This document shows, piece after piece, positions 54,747 through 64,000 of a stretch of DNA of 64,000 nucleotides (positions are counted from its first letter, which is position 1; each line of letters begins with the position of its first letter). The notes beneath the pieces are model-generated. The model saw nothing but the letters and a program-made list of their open reading frames with translations, was not told the DNA's origin and did not search any database. Position numbers and translations under genes: made by a program. This DNA comes from Brevundimonas lutea (lineage in GTDB: Bacteria; Pseudomonadota; Alphaproteobacteria; Caulobacterales; Caulobacteraceae): NCBI RefSeq assembly GCF_003704105.1, contig NZ_QUOQ01000004.1, positions 464,286 to 528,285 on the forward strand, read 5' to 3'.

Positions 54747-55298
54747 TTAGCCGCCCGCGGGCTCGGCGCTCTCGCCGGGTCCCTGGGCTGCCTGGAAGAG
54801 GCCGACGCGCATGTCCTCGGCCGAATAGATCTTGACGCCGTCGGCCTCCAGCACGCCGTCGGCGATGCCCATGACCAGGCGGCGGTTGATGACCCGCTTG
54901 AGGTCGATCTTGTAGACCACCTTCTTGACGTCCGGGGTCACCTGGCCGGTGAATTTGACTTCGCCGACGCCCAGCGCGCGCCCGCGTCCCGGTCCGCCGA
55001 TCCAGCCCAGATAGAAACCGACCAGCTGCCACATGGCGTCCAGGCCCAGACAGCCCGGCATCACCGGATCGCCGATGAAGTGGCACTGGAAGAACCAGAG
55101 GTCCGGATGGATATCCAGCTCGGCCTCGACATAGCCCTTGCCGTAGGACCCGCCGTCGCTGCTGATCTGGCTGATCCGGTCGAACATCAGCATCGGCGGG
55201 GCCGGCAGCTGGGCGTTGCCCGGCCCGAACAGCTCGCCCCGGCCCGAGGCCAGCAGGGCTTCGTAGTCGAAGGACGACGGATATTTCGAGGCGGTCAA
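54747..55298 (-). CDS. fabA: 3-hydroxydecanoyl-ACP dehydratase/isomerase
   Basis: 183 residues, hot-dog fold. Catalytic His73 ([15 protein letters not shown]) and Asp87 ([15 protein letters not shown]). It dehydrates 3-hydroxydecanoyl-ACP and isomerises it to the cis-3 form, the branch point to unsaturated fatty acids. The C-terminus is ~10 residues longer than E. coli FabA. Precedes fabB; divergent from the IclR gene. Confidence 0.96.
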   Translation of the reverse strand: MTASKYPSSFDYEALLASGRGELFGPGNAQLPAPPMLMFDRISQISSDGGSYGKGYVEAELDIHPDLWFFQCHFIGDPVMPGCLGLDAMWQLVGFYLGWIGGPGRGRALGVGEVKFTGQVTPDVKKVVYKIDLKRVINRRLVMGIADGVLEADGVKIYSAEDMRVGLFQAAQGPGESAEPAGG

Positions 55299-55439
55299 GC
55301 GGACCTCCGACGGCTGACTGTTGCGGGCGGGTTACACGAGGGCGCGGGCGGGCTCAATGGCGCGCGATCATGCCGTGCCGAAGCCGCTTGGCCGCGCCGC
55401 CCGCCCCGCGCTAGCTTGGCCGCGCAAACCGAGGGGCGC

Positions 55440-56210
55440 ATGGCCGACGACACCGACGACGACCGCAAGTACCGCGCCCCGGCGCTGGAAAAGGGTCTCG
55501 ACATTCTGGAGATGCTGGCCGAGCGCGGCCGGCCGATGACGCCGTCGCAGATGTCGGCGCTGCTGGGCCGCTCGGTCAGCGAGCTGTTCCGCATGATCCA
55601 GGTGCTGGAGTTCCGCGGCTATATCGAGCCCTCGGCCGACGGTTATCGCCTGACCAACCGGCTGTTCCAGCTCGGCATGGCCCAGGCGCCGATCAAATCG
55701 ATCATCGATGTCGCCCTGCCGGTGATGCGCGACGTCACCCTCGCCACCGGCCAGTCCTGCCATCTGGTGGTGCCGTCCGAGGATCAGATCGTTGTGGTCG
55801 CCCGGATCGAGGCTCCTGGCGATCTCGGCTATTCGGTGCGGGTCGGTTATCGCCGCCCGATCATCGACGCCACCTCGGGCCTGATGATGTACGGCAAGGC
55901 GTCGGACACCGCCAAGGCCGCCCTGCGCGCCCGGCTGGAGCCGCTGCACGGGGAGCGGCGCGTGAAGGTCTTCGTCGAGGAGGCCGAGGCGGCCGCCGCC
56001 GAGGGCCATGCGCGCCGGCCCAGCGACTTCGTGCGCGGCGTCACCGATGTTGTCGCCCCGGTCATGGGCGTCGACGGCATCATCGCCACCCTGATCTGCC
56101 CCCACATCGAGCGCCTGCCCAAGGTCTGCGACCTCGACGCGGTCCCGGCCATCCTGATCGAGGGGGCGGGCCGCATCTCCCGTGAGATGACGGCGGCATC
56201 GCAGGCCTGA
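55440..56210 (+). CDS. IclR-family transcriptional regulator
   Basis: 256 residues. N-terminal winged HTH (YRAPALEKGLDILEMLAE, MTPSQMSALLGRSVSELFRM) and a C-terminal ligand-binding IclR domain (SCHLVVPSEDQIVVVARIE, GYSVRVGYRRPI, ATLICPHIER). It lies directly before a sugar dehydrogenase and a sugar-acid dehydratase and probably controls them with a sugar acid as effector. Confidence 0.9.
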   Translation: MADDTDDDRKYRAPALEKGLDILEMLAERGRPMTPSQMSALLGRSVSELFRMIQVLEFRGYIEPSADGYRLTNRLFQLGMAQAPIKSIIDVALPVMRDVTLATGQSCHLVVPSEDQIVVVARIEAPGDLGYSVRVGYRRPIIDATSGLMMYGKASDTAKAALRARLEPLHGERRVKVFVEEAEAAAAEGHARRPSDFVRGVTDVVAPVMGVDGIIATLICPHIERLPKVCDLDAVPAILIEGAGRISREMTAASQA

Positions 56211-56308
56211 CGCTGATCAGCGCCATTGACGATCTGACCGCACGCCGTCACTTTCGCTGGTAGGCACGACTTTTACTCATAAATGGTCGGCCGGTTGGAG
56301 CAGCATCC

Positions 56309-57058
56309 ATGGCCGCCATCTATCCGGACCTCGAAGGCAAGGTCGTGGTCATCACGGGCGGGGCCCAGGGTATCGGCGAAGCCATCGTGCGCGCCTTCGC
56401 CGCCCAGAAGGCCCGGGTCGGCATCCTCGACATCGACGCCGAGCGTGGCGCCGCCCTCGCCGCCGAACTGGGCCCTGACATCGCCTTTCAGCGCTGCGAT
56501 GTCACCGACATCCCCGCGCTCAAGGCCGCCATCGGCGCCGTCCGCGAGACGCTCGGACCCATCGACATCCTGATCAACAACGCCGCCCACGACGAGCGCC
56601 ACGACACGCTGGAGGTCACCGAGGCCTATTGGGACGGCCGCATCGCCGTGAATCTGAAGCACCAGTTCTTCGCCGCCCAGGCGGTCCTGCCCGACATGAT
56701 CGCGGCCTGCGGCGGCGCGATCGTCAATCTCGGCTCCTGCTCCTGGATCATCGGCCAGGGCGGCATGGCGGCCTATACGGCGTCCAAGTCGGCGGTGCTG
56801 GGCCTGACCCGCTCCCTGGCGCGCGACTTCGGCGAGCACGGGGTGCGCGTCAACGCGGTGGCCCCCGGCTGGATCATGACCGAGCGCCAGCTGAAGCTCT
56901 GGGTCACGCCAGAGACCGAAAAGGACATCTACGCCAATCAGTGCCTGAAGCGGCGGCTGGTCCCCGACGACGTGGCTCGGCTGGTGGTGTTCCTGAGTTC
57001 CGATGAGGCCTCGGCCATCACCAACCAGCATCACATCGTCGACGGCGGCTGGAACTGA
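56309..57058 (+). CDS. SDR sugar 1-dehydrogenase, XylB-like
   Basis: 249 residues. Cofactor motif [32 protein letters not shown], catalytic Ser/Tyr/Lys (NLGSCSW, YTASK) and the C-terminal HIVDGGWN. The N-terminus ([11 protein letters not shown]) and INNA-DxRH region strongly resemble Caulobacter D-xylose 1-dehydrogenase XylB. It would oxidise a pentose or related sugar to the lactone. One nucleotide separates its stop from the dehydratase start. Confidence 0.85.
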   Translation: MAAIYPDLEGKVVVITGGAQGIGEAIVRAFAAQKARVGILDIDAERGAALAAELGPDIAFQRCDVTDIPALKAAIGAVRETLGPIDILINNAAHDERHDTLEVTEAYWDGRIAVNLKHQFFAAQAVLPDMIAACGGAIVNLGSCSWIIGQGGMAAYTASKSAVLGLTRSLARDFGEHGVRVNAVAPGWIMTERQLKLWVTPETEKDIYANQCLKRRLVPDDVARLVVFLSSDEASAITNQHHIVDGGWN

Positions 57059-57059
57059 G

Positions 57060-58859
57060 ATGACCGCCCAACCGCCCCCGGGCCGAAAGCCGCTGCGCAG
57101 TCGCGCCTGGTTCGATAATCCGGACAACCCCGACATGACGGCGCTCTATCTGGAGCGCTATCTCAACTATGGCCTGACCCTGGAGGAGCTGCAGTCCGGC
57201 AAGCCGATCATCGGCATCGCCCAGACCGGCTCCGACCTCAGCCCCTGCAATCGCCACCATCTTGAGCTGGCCAAGCGGGTGCGCGAGGGCATCCGCGAGG
57301 CGGGCGGCATCGCCATGGAGTTTCCGGTCCACCCGATCCAGGAGACCGGCAAGCGCCCCACCGCCGGCCTGGACCGCAACTTGGCCTATCTCGGCCTGGT
57401 CGAGCTGCTGCATGGCTATCCGCTTGACGGGGTGGTGCTGACCATCGGCTGCGACAAGACCACGCCGGCCTGCCTGATGGCGGCGGCCACGGTCGACATC
57501 CCGGCCATCGCCCTGTCGGTCGGACCGATGCTGAATGGCTGGCATCGCGGCGAGCGGGTCGGGTCCGGAACCATCATCTGGCAGGCCCGTCAGATGATGG
57601 CCAAGGGCGAGATCGACTATCGCGGCTTCCTTGAGCTGGCGGCCAAGTCCGCCCCCTCGGTCGGCTACTGCAACACCATGGGCACGGCCACGACGATGAA
57701 CAGCCTGGCCGAGGCGCTGGGCATGCAGCTGCCCGGCTCGGCCGCCATCCCCGCCCCGTACCGCGAGCGCGGTCAGATCGCCTATGAGACCGGCCTCCGC
57801 ATCGTCGAGATGGTCGCCGAGGACCTGAAGCCCTCCGACATCCTGACCCGGGAGGCGTTCGAGAACGCCATCGTGGTCAATTCGGCCATCGGCGGCTCGA
57901 CCAATGCGCCGATCCACCTGACGGCCCTGGCCCGCCACGTCGGTGTCGAACTGCCGATCGGCGAGTGGCAGCGGCTGGGCCATCATGTGCCCCTGCTGGT
58001 CAATCTTCAGCCCGCCGGCGCCTATCTGGGCGAGGACTATCATCAGGCGGGCGGCGTGCCCGCCGTGGTGGCCGAACTGATGCGCCACGGCCTGATCCAC
58101 GAGGACGCCCTGACCGCCAACGGGCGCTCGATCGGCGACAACTGCAAGGGCGCCGAGATCGTCCTGCCCGACGTGATCCGCACGGTCGAAACCGCCCTGG
58201 TCAAGGACGCGGGCTTTCTGGTGCTGAGCGGCAATGTCTTCGACAGCGCCATCATGAAGACCAGCGTCGTCTCCGAGGACTTCCGCGCCCGCTATCTGTC
58301 GGACCCCGACAGCCCCGACGCCTTCGAGGGCGTGGTCGCCGTCTTCGACGGGCCGGAAGACTATCACGCCCGTATCGACGACCCGGCCGAGGGGATCACC
58401 GAGGGCCACATCCTGGTCATGCGCGGCGTCGGTCCGGTCGGCCATCCGGGCGCGGCCGAGGTCGTCAACATGCGCCCGCCCGACTATCTGATCAAAGCCG
58501 GAATCGCCGCCCTGCCCTGCATCGGCGACGGCCGCCAGTCGGGCACTTCCGGGTCGCCGTCCATCCTCAACGCCTCGCCCGAGGCGGCCACCGGCGGGAA
58601 CATCGCCCTGCTGAAGAACGGCGACCGGCTGAGGGTCGATCTGAACACCGGGCGCGTGGACGTCCTTCTGTCCGACGAGGACCTCACCGACCGACGCGCG
58701 GCGCTCCAGGCCGCCGGCGGCTACGCCTGTCCAGCCTCCCAGACCCCGTGGCAGGAGATCCAGCGCGGGATGGTGACAGAGCTGGAGACGGGCGCCGTCC
58801 TCGCCCCCGCCGTCGGATACCATCGCCTGGTCGACCGCCTGCCGCGCGACAACCACTGA
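57060..58859 (+). CDS. IlvD/Edd-family sugar-acid dehydratase, XylD-like
   Basis: 599 residues, full length for the family. Fe-S ligands in [23 protein letters not shown] and GDNCKGAE; catalytic Ser and metal loop in [20 protein letters not shown]. Dehydrates an aldonic acid (such as D-xylonate or L-arabonate) to the 2-keto-3-deoxy acid. Encoded immediately after the XylB-like dehydrogenase, giving two steps of an oxidative pentose pathway. Lactonase and later xylX/xylA genes are not in the window. Confidence 0.9.
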   Translation: MTAQPPPGRKPLRSRAWFDNPDNPDMTALYLERYLNYGLTLEELQSGKPIIGIAQTGSDLSPCNRHHLELAKRVREGIREAGGIAMEFPVHPIQETGKRPTAGLDRNLAYLGLVELLHGYPLDGVVLTIGCDKTTPACLMAAATVDIPAIALSVGPMLNGWHRGERVGSGTIIWQARQMMAKGEIDYRGFLELAAKSAPSVGYCNTMGTATTMNSLAEALGMQLPGSAAIPAPYRERGQIAYETGLRIVEMVAEDLKPSDILTREAFENAIVVNSAIGGSTNAPIHLTALARHVGVELPIGEWQRLGHHVPLLVNLQPAGAYLGEDYHQAGGVPAVVAELMRHGLIHEDALTANGRSIGDNCKGAEIVLPDVIRTVETALVKDAGFLVLSGNVFDSAIMKTSVVSEDFRARYLSDPDSPDAFEGVVAVFDGPEDYHARIDDPAEGITEGHILVMRGVGPVGHPGAAEVVNMRPPDYLIKAGIAALPCIGDGRQSGTSGSPSILNASPEAATGGNIALLKNGDRLRVDLNTGRVDVLLSDEDLTDRRAALQAAGGYACPASQTPWQEIQRGMVTELETGAVLAPAVGYHRLVDRLPRDNH

Positions 58860-58865
58860 GGCGGA

Positions 58866-60023
58866 TCAGCCGAGCACGGCCCGGATCACCGCGCGATAGG
58901 TCGCGGTCAGGCGATGAACATCCTCGACCGCCACATGCTCATCGACCTGGTGGATGGTCTGGCCCACGAGGCCCAGCTCCAGCACCGGACACATCGCCCG
59001 GATGAAGCGCGCGTCCGAGGTCCCGCCCGTCGTCGACAGGGTCGGCGTCAGGCCGGTGGTGCGCTCGACGGCCGCGACCACGGCGTCCACGAACGGCCCC
59101 CGCTCGGTCAGGAAGGCGTCGCCGGAATGCATGTGCTCGACCGTGATCGACAGGCCGCTGTCGGCCGCGTGGCGGGCCGCGACCTGGTCGATCCACGCCA
59201 TCAGCCCCGCGCCGGTCTGGCCGGGATTGAAGCGGATGTTGGTCCGGCCCTTCGCCTCGGCCGGGATCAGGTTCGGCGCCGGATTTCCGACGTCCAGGGT
59301 GGTGATCTCCAGGTTCGAGGGCTGGAACTCCGGATAGCCGTCGTCCAGCCGGTGGCCCGCCAGTTCGCTCATCAGGCCGACCAGCACCGGCGCCGGATTG
59401 GCCGCCCGGTCCGGATAGGCGACGTGACCCTGCTTGCCGCGCACCGTGAACCAGCTGTTCAGCGAGCCGCGCCGGCCGATCTTGATCGTGTCGCCCAGCG
59501 CCTGCATCGACGACGGTTCGCCGACCACGCAGGCGTCGATGCGCTCGCCCTCCTCCAGCAGCCTGGCCACCACCGCCTTGGTGCCGAAGAGCGCCGGCCC
59601 CTCCTCGTCGCCGGTGATCAGCAGGCTCAGCGATCCCTGTGGCTCACCCTCGGCCAATACCGCCGACACCGCCGCGATCCAGGCGGCGATGCCGCTCTTC
59701 ATGTCGGCCGACCCGCGCCCGTACAGCTTGCCGTCCTCGATCACCGCCGCGAAGGGATCGTGGGTCCAGGCGCCCAGGTCGCCGGCCGGCACCACATCGG
59801 TGTGCCCCGCGAAACAGAGGTTCGGCCCCGTGGTCCCGCGCCGCGCATAGAGGTTCTCGATCCCCTCCACGGCCATCCGGCGACAGGCGAATCCCAACTG
59901 CTCCAGAGCCGCCTGGACGATATCCATCGCCCCCGCGTCCACCGGCGTAACCGAGGGTTTGCGGATAAGGGCGCGGGTCAGCTCGACGGGGTCGTGGCGC
60001 GTGTCGAAGGCGGCGAGGGTCAT
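58866..60023 (-). CDS. dapE: succinyl-diaminopimelate desuccinylase
   Basis: 385 residues, M20 di-zinc family. Zinc ligands His (CFAGHTDVVPAGD), Asp (YGRGSADMKSG), Glu (TGDEEGPA), the dimer domain and late His (GQTIHQVDEHVAV). Makes LL-diaminopimelate for lysine and cell wall. I use the ATG at 60023; the TTG two codons earlier is less likely. Convergent with the dehydratase gene. Confidence 0.93.
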   Translation of the reverse strand: MTLAAFDTRHDPVELTRALIRKPSVTPVDAGAMDIVQAALEQLGFACRRMAVEGIENLYARRGTTGPNLCFAGHTDVVPAGDLGAWTHDPFAAVIEDGKLYGRGSADMKSGIAAWIAAVSAVLAEGEPQGSLSLLITGDEEGPALFGTKAVVARLLEEGERIDACVVGEPSSMQALGDTIKIGRRGSLNSWFTVRGKQGHVAYPDRAANPAPVLVGLMSELAGHRLDDGYPEFQPSNLEITTLDVGNPAPNLIPAEAKGRTNIRFNPGQTGAGLMAWIDQVAARHAADSGLSITVEHMHSGDAFLTERGPFVDAVVAAVERTTGLTPTLSTTGGTSDARFIRAMCPVLELGLVGQTIHQVDEHVAVEDVHRLTATYRAVIRAVLG

Positions 60024-60158
60024 GGGCAAGACATAGAGAATGAGCGTCGGGCGGCATAGCTGGCCAAGCCTGCGAAATTCTTGAGCGAACCGCGAAATAT
60101 GACTCCCCGATCGCTCAAGGGTGCGCTAATTCGTCGCAGCACTCTTGGAGGGGTCTCG

Positions 60159-60716
60159 ATGAAAAAACTACTCGCCCTGGCTGCGGCGGCGATCACGCTC
60201 GCCACCGCCGGATCGGCCGCCGCTCAGGTGGTCAGCACGATCAACTACACACTCGCGCCGGGCGACAGCCTGACCAACGACCACCACTTCGACACGGGCC
60301 AACCCTGCAACATCCACAGCGGGGTCGGCGACACCCTGTTTGAGACCCAGACCATGACGGTGAGCGTCGGCGGGTCCTATGACGTCACCGATCTGTTCGT
60401 GCCCGACGACGCCTCGCTCGGCATCTATTCCGGGGCGTTCGACACCAACAATCCGACGGTCGGCTGCGTCGCCACGGTCGATGACGGCCTGACCGTCGCC
60501 TTGCCGGCGGGCGTCTACACGGTCGTGCTCAGCAGCCTCAACTCACCGGGCGACGGCGACTACGGCTACGCGTTCGACGGACCAGCCGCCGTGACATTCT
60601 CGGCGGCCGCCGCGACGGTGCCGACCCTGACGGAATGGGCGATGATCATCCTGGCGATGGGGCTGGGCGGCGTGGCGCTGGTGTACGCCCGTCGGCGCGG
60701 CCTGATCCCGGGCTGA
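60159..60716 (+). CDS. secreted protein with IPTL-CTERM sorting tail
   Basis: 185 residues. Signal peptide (MKKLLALAAAAITLATAG, cleavage near AAAQ). The middle is a beta-rich domain with GDSLTNDHHFDTG. The C-terminus is an IPTL-CTERM: VPTLTEWAMIILAMGLGG, a helix, then YARRRGLIPG. Such tails are processed and sorted in an exosortase-like manner in biofilm-forming bacteria. No sortase is in the window. Strong GGAGGGG before the ATG. Confidence 0.8.
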   Translation: MKKLLALAAAAITLATAGSAAAQVVSTINYTLAPGDSLTNDHHFDTGQPCNIHSGVGDTLFETQTMTVSVGGSYDVTDLFVPDDASLGIYSGAFDTNNPTVGCVATVDDGLTVALPAGVYTVVLSSLNSPGDGDYGYAFDGPAAVTFSAAAATVPTLTEWAMIILAMGLGGVALVYARRRGLIPG

Positions 60717-60762
60717 AATCCTTGGCGACGCGAGGCGCGGATCAGGCTAGGTCCGCGTCCTC

Positions 60763-62058
60763 GTGACGCATCTCGACGCTCCCGAAAATCCGCAGCCGGC
60801 CCCGCCGGTCCCCGAGGATCCGCCCGAGGGCGCGACCAATCCCTGGCGGCTGCGCGATTTCCGCCTGTTGTGGGTCGGGCGGCTGGCGGCCGTGTTCGGC
60901 ATTCAGGTCCAGTCCTCCGCTCTGCTGTGGCAGGTCTATGAGATCGCCCGCCAGGATCATCCGATCGAACAGGCCAGCCTCTATCTGGGGCTGGTCGGGC
61001 TGGTGCAGTTCCTGCCGCTGCTGGCCTTCACCCTGCCGGCGGGAGAGATGGCGGATCGCCGCGACCGCAAGCTGACGGTCGTCGCCTGCGTCGGGCTGGA
61101 AATGCTGTGCGCCGTCGCCTTCCTGGCCATGGCGCTGCACGGCGCTCCGCCGCTGTGGGGGCTGCTGTCCGTCGCCGCCTTCTTCGGCGCCACCCGCGCC
61201 TTTCTCGCCCCGGCCAGCCAGGCGCTGCTGCCCATGGTGGTGGGACGGCCGGGCCTGCCGCGCGCCATCGTCGCCCAGAGCCTCGCCTTCCAGACCGGGG
61301 CCATCGCCGGACCGGCGCTGGGCGGGGTCATCGTCGGCTTCGCGGTGCCGGCCGCCTACGCCACCTCAGTCATGATGTTCCTGATCGGCGCGACCTGCCT
61401 GCTGCTGATCCGCACCTCCGGCAAGCCGCCCGCCGTCGATCAGCAGGCTTCGCGCTGGGCGGCGGTGAAGGAAGGGCTGAAATACGTCTGGACCACCCGC
61501 ATCGTGCTGGGCGCCATCTCCCTGGACCTGATCGTGGTGCTGTTCGCCGGCGTCGCCCTGCTCACGCCCATCTTCGCGCGCGATATCCTGCATGTGGGGC
61601 CGGAGGGCTTTGGCCTGCTGCGCGCGGCCTTTGGGGTCGGCGCCCTGATGATGGCGCTCTATCTGTCGCGCTATCCGATCATGCGGCGCGGCGGCCTGTG
61701 GATGTTCGCGGCCGTGGCCGTGTTCGGCGTCTGCACCCTCACCTTCGGTCTGTCGAAATGGGTGTGGCTGAGCGCCCTGGTGCTGTTCATCGGCGGCGCG
61801 GCCGACATGATCAGCGTCAACATCCGCCAGACCCTGATCCAGATCGCCACCCCCGATCACATGCGCGGCCGGGTCAGTTCGGTCTCCATGCTGTTCATCG
61901 GCGCGTCGAACGAACTCGGCGAGGCCTATTCCGGCGTGGCCGTCCGCTTCCTCGGCCCCATTGGCGCAGCCGTGTTCGGGGGCCTGGGCGCCTTGGCCGC
62001 CACGGGCATCTGGGCCAGGCTGTTTCCGGGTCTGAGAAAGGCGGACCGGCTTACATAA
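60763..62058 (+). CDS. MFS exporter, EntS/MFS_3-like
   Basis: 431 residues, 12 predicted helices. Cytoplasmic MFS motif AGEMADRRDRKLT between helices 2 and 3, FLAPASQALLPMVVGRPGLPRA and GALAGPALGGV-like segments; matches the EntS-type family of drug and siderophore exporters. A Pro-rich N-tail precedes RDFRLLWVGR. GTG start. Substrate unknown. Confidence 0.85.
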   Translation: MTHLDAPENPQPAPPVPEDPPEGATNPWRLRDFRLLWVGRLAAVFGIQVQSSALLWQVYEIARQDHPIEQASLYLGLVGLVQFLPLLAFTLPAGEMADRRDRKLTVVACVGLEMLCAVAFLAMALHGAPPLWGLLSVAAFFGATRAFLAPASQALLPMVVGRPGLPRAIVAQSLAFQTGAIAGPALGGVIVGFAVPAAYATSVMMFLIGATCLLLIRTSGKPPAVDQQASRWAAVKEGLKYVWTTRIVLGAISLDLIVVLFAGVALLTPIFARDILHVGPEGFGLLRAAFGVGALMMALYLSRYPIMRRGGLWMFAAVAVFGVCTLTFGLSKWVWLSALVLFIGGAADMISVNIRQTLIQIATPDHMRGRVSSVSMLFIGASNELGEAYSGVAVRFLGPIGAAVFGGLGALAATGIWARLFPGLRKADRLT

Positions 62059-62120
62059 CGCGGGTATGGACTCGGACGCGCGCAGGTAGCACACTCAGCT
62101 TGAGGTTGAGGGTGGGCGCC

Positions 62121-63590
62121 ATGACGACACACCGCGTAATTGAGGCTCTGGCGACGGCGGTCGTTCTGATGTGGAGCCCCTCTGCGATTGCACAGCAGGC
62201 TACGGCGCCGCAGCAAACCAACGCGCCGTCCGCGACTCCCATCCCAGGGGCGCAGGATGACTCGACGACGGACGACGCCCAACGAAACAATGACGACAAG
62301 GCTGCGGGTCATGAACAGCCGACAGCGAGCTGTCCGCCGAACGTCAAAGGCGATCCATTTCGTTATGGCGACCTGAATGCGCGGGCGGGTTGCCTCAATA
62401 AGCTCAGGGAGTTGAGTGCTCCGCCAGCGTCGAGCCAGGAAATCGCGAAAGCTCACGAGGCGGTCAGGCTGGAAGCTCGGGGCTTGGCCGAGGCGTACCA
62501 GCAAAGGTCCAGCCGTCAACAGCGCTTCCTCGACGCTGCGTCGGGCGTCACCGTTATCGGCGCCATCGGTGCCGCGGCCAGCGGCAATGTCAGCACCAAC
62601 ACCCAGAACAACTGGATCTACGGCGCGCTGGCGCCTGTGGTGCTGACCCAGTTCAACGCCAACGAGCCGACCCGCGACCTGTTCTTCGCCGGCGGCCTGG
62701 GCATGGACCTGATCACGGCCCGCTACGACGGCCTCGTCAGCGCGGCTCGCAGGTTGAAGGCTCGGTACCCCGCTCAGAGCCAGCCGCCTGACGGGCGGGA
62801 AGCCGCCCGACCCTCCCGCGCCGGATCGTCGCTGGATTTCTCCTGCCAGCCGGCCGAGGCTACGCTCGATCAGGTCACCGCCTGGACCAATGTTCCCGGG
62901 CCTCGCGCCGTGATCCTGGCCGATGCGCAACAGGTGGTCGATCACTGTCACGCCCTGTCGGTCGCGCGGGGACAGATCGGAGTCCTGGTCAATGCGATCA
63001 CCGCAGGTGGGGAACGCTGGCCGGCCGCGTACGCTGCCGACGCCCTTAGCCTGGATGCCGCCCTCCTGGCCGAAGACCGCGATCTGCGGTTCACGCCTCT
63101 GGAAACCGTTGCGGCCATCCTCGCATCGCCTTTCAGGGCGGTCGACACCCTGATTTCGGGCACCGATCCCCAATCCGATCTGAAAAAGATCCAGACCCAC
63201 GAGGCGTTGAGCGGCATCAGCCAGACGCTGACGCCGATCAATCTGCCGCCTGTCCCGGATAGGGTTCCGGACCGGGTCCTGATTTCGGATGGCGCGAGGG
63301 CGCAGCGTTCCGCCTCGACCGTTCCCCCCGCCGCCGGCCAGATCAGCGTCGGTGATGCCCTGACCGACCTCGCGGAGGCGGCCCTGATCTTGGAAACCGA
63401 GCGGCTGGCTCTGGCCCAGGACATTGCGCTGGTGAACGAAATCGCCTTGGCCGCTCAATTGACAGAGTTGCAGTTCGACTATGACATCACGGCTCGGCTG
63501 ATTACGGTCACCCTCCGAAAACCAAACCCCGGAGCACCCGGCCTGACCAGCGGAGCGACATCGGCGACAGCCACGCCGCCACCCCCCTAG
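62121..63590 (+). CDS. large secreted protein of unknown function
   Basis: 489 residues. Signal peptide (MTTHRVIEALATAVVLM, cut near SAIA|QQ), then a Gln/Thr/Asp-rich linker, a helical region, a small hydrophobic Gly/Ala-rich segment (VTVIGAIGAAASGNV) and WIYGALAPVVLTQFNANEP. A Pro/Ser/Thr-rich C-terminal tail ends PPPP. Its first ~300 bases look less GC-biased than neighbouring genes by eye. No domain recognised; might be a surface protein or a transferred gene. Confidence 0.6.
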   Translation: MTTHRVIEALATAVVLMWSPSAIAQQATAPQQTNAPSATPIPGAQDDSTTDDAQRNNDDKAAGHEQPTASCPPNVKGDPFRYGDLNARAGCLNKLRELSAPPASSQEIAKAHEAVRLEARGLAEAYQQRSSRQQRFLDAASGVTVIGAIGAAASGNVSTNTQNNWIYGALAPVVLTQFNANEPTRDLFFAGGLGMDLITARYDGLVSAARRLKARYPAQSQPPDGREAARPSRAGSSLDFSCQPAEATLDQVTAWTNVPGPRAVILADAQQVVDHCHALSVARGQIGVLVNAITAGGERWPAAYAADALSLDAALLAEDRDLRFTPLETVAAILASPFRAVDTLISGTDPQSDLKKIQTHEALSGISQTLTPINLPPVPDRVPDRVLISDGARAQRSASTVPPAAGQISVGDALTDLAEAALILETERLALAQDIALVNEIALAAQLTELQFDYDITARLITVTLRKPNPGAPGLTSGATSATATPPPP

Positions 63591-63693
63591 GACCCGCGGC
63601 GACCGTTTCGGAACTCTGTTCGACCGCGCGGGTTGGCTTATCCGAGGGGTAACGCGCGGAGAGGCCGCGCGTCCCGACGCATGAGGGGCACGC

Positions 63694-64000
63694 GTGTACA
63701 ACAACACCGGCTACGAATTCATCGGCTGGGAGGCGCTGCTGCAGGTTTGGCTGCCGCGCGCCCTCGGGGCCATCGTCATTCTTATCGCCGCCTGGTTCAT
63801 CGGCAAGGCGATCAAATGGGCCATCGCCAAGGGGGTCGACCGCATTCCCGGCGCCGCCAAGGCCAACCTGTCCGACAATCCGAAACATTCCGTCGGCGCC
63901 AGCCTGGGCGATGTGGCCTTCTGGCTTATCGTGCTGTTCGGCGTGGTCGCGGCGCTCGGCGTCCTGAACCTCGGTGGCGTGGTCACCCCGCTCAACACCC
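63694..64000 (+). CDS. mechanosensitive channel-like protein, N-terminal fragment
   Basis: 102 residues before the window ends. GTG start with GAGGGG upstream. Begins MYNNTGYEFIGWEALLQVW; two hydrophobic helices (~22-42 and ~75-92) with the conserved TM-helix pattern LPRALGAIVILIAAWFIG seen in MscS-like and related small-conductance channels. The pore and C-terminal domains are off the edge. Confidence 0.65.
   Translation, partial: MYNNTGYEFIGWEALLQVWLPRALGAIVILIAAWFIGKAIKWAIAKGVDRIPGAAKANLSDNPKHSVGASLGDVAFWLIVLFGVVAALGVLNLGGVVTPLNT

Noticed and set aside
57018..58856. 612-residue minus-strand ORF opposite the XylD-like dehydratase
   Set aside because: Shadow frame; composition is not protein-like and the + strand gene is full length with intact motifs.

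Overview
The window reads as chromosomal DNA of a GC-rich alphaproteobacterium, most likely Caulobacterales and probably Brevundimonas. The evidence is gene content: PhaR next to an acetyl-CoA acetyltransferase, an orphan motA, a rpe-heparinase II/III pair, fabA-fabB, a XylB/XylD-like pair, a MASE1 kinase and many 4-nt start/stop overlaps. There is no rRNA or species marker, so the genus call is an inference. Genes are dense, with about 66 supportable coding regions. I see no tRNA, rRNA, CRISPR array, prophage, transposase or defence island.

Layout. 1-4.9 kb: cut-off ArnT-like glycosyltransferase, small membrane protein, phaR operon with a possible 22-aa microprotein, hemolysin III family protein, thiolase and M28 peptidase. 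5-7.2 kb: motA and three tandem Ala/Asp-rich lipoproteins with two clear terminators. 7.3-18.1 kb: mnmC, DUF6491 lipoprotein, DegT-type aminotransferase, an Rrf2-SDR operon, kup-rsmB, and rpe-heparinase II/III. 18.1-24.2 kb: MASE1 histidine kinase, thiE, an iron-storage pair (bfd, bfr) behind a Fur-like box, gshB, hemW-rdgB. 24.2-29.5 kb: a 38-aa microprotein with DUF2975 and XRE genes, an Smr protein, adenosine kinase, ATP-grasp, acetyltransferase and nth.

29.5-36.6 kb is a signalling and surface block: a 1151-aa HAMP-kinase-receiver-HPt-EAL protein, a divergent single-domain response regulator coupled by a 4-nt overlap to a TadG-like protein carrying 29 consecutive aspartates, then an AGE-family epimerase and a GmhB-like phosphatase. 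36.6-46.8 kb: hydrolase, OPT transporter, a Tat-exported molybdopterin oxidoreductase with its cytochrome b, a 209-bp palindromic element, ptsP, lysC, ubiG, GNAT and a DUF983 gene behind a cluster of four GANTC sites. 46.9-55.3 kb: M13 peptidase, rpsP with a very long acidic tail, ffh, a 380-bp structured gap, a secreted protein, a REP-like palindromic element, hslV, a BLUF photoreceptor, fabB and fabA. 55.4-64 kb: IclR regulator with a sugar dehydrogenase and a sugar-acid dehydratase, dapE, an IPTL-CTERM protein, an MFS exporter, an unknown secreted protein and the start of a mechanosensitive-channel-like gene.

Most of the window is housekeeping. The stretches least explained by known families are the poly-Asp TadG-like protein and its signalling neighbours, the two palindromic intergenic elements, the structured gap beside ffh, the microproteins, and the unknown secreted protein near the right end. 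I did not find a clear new multi-gene system.
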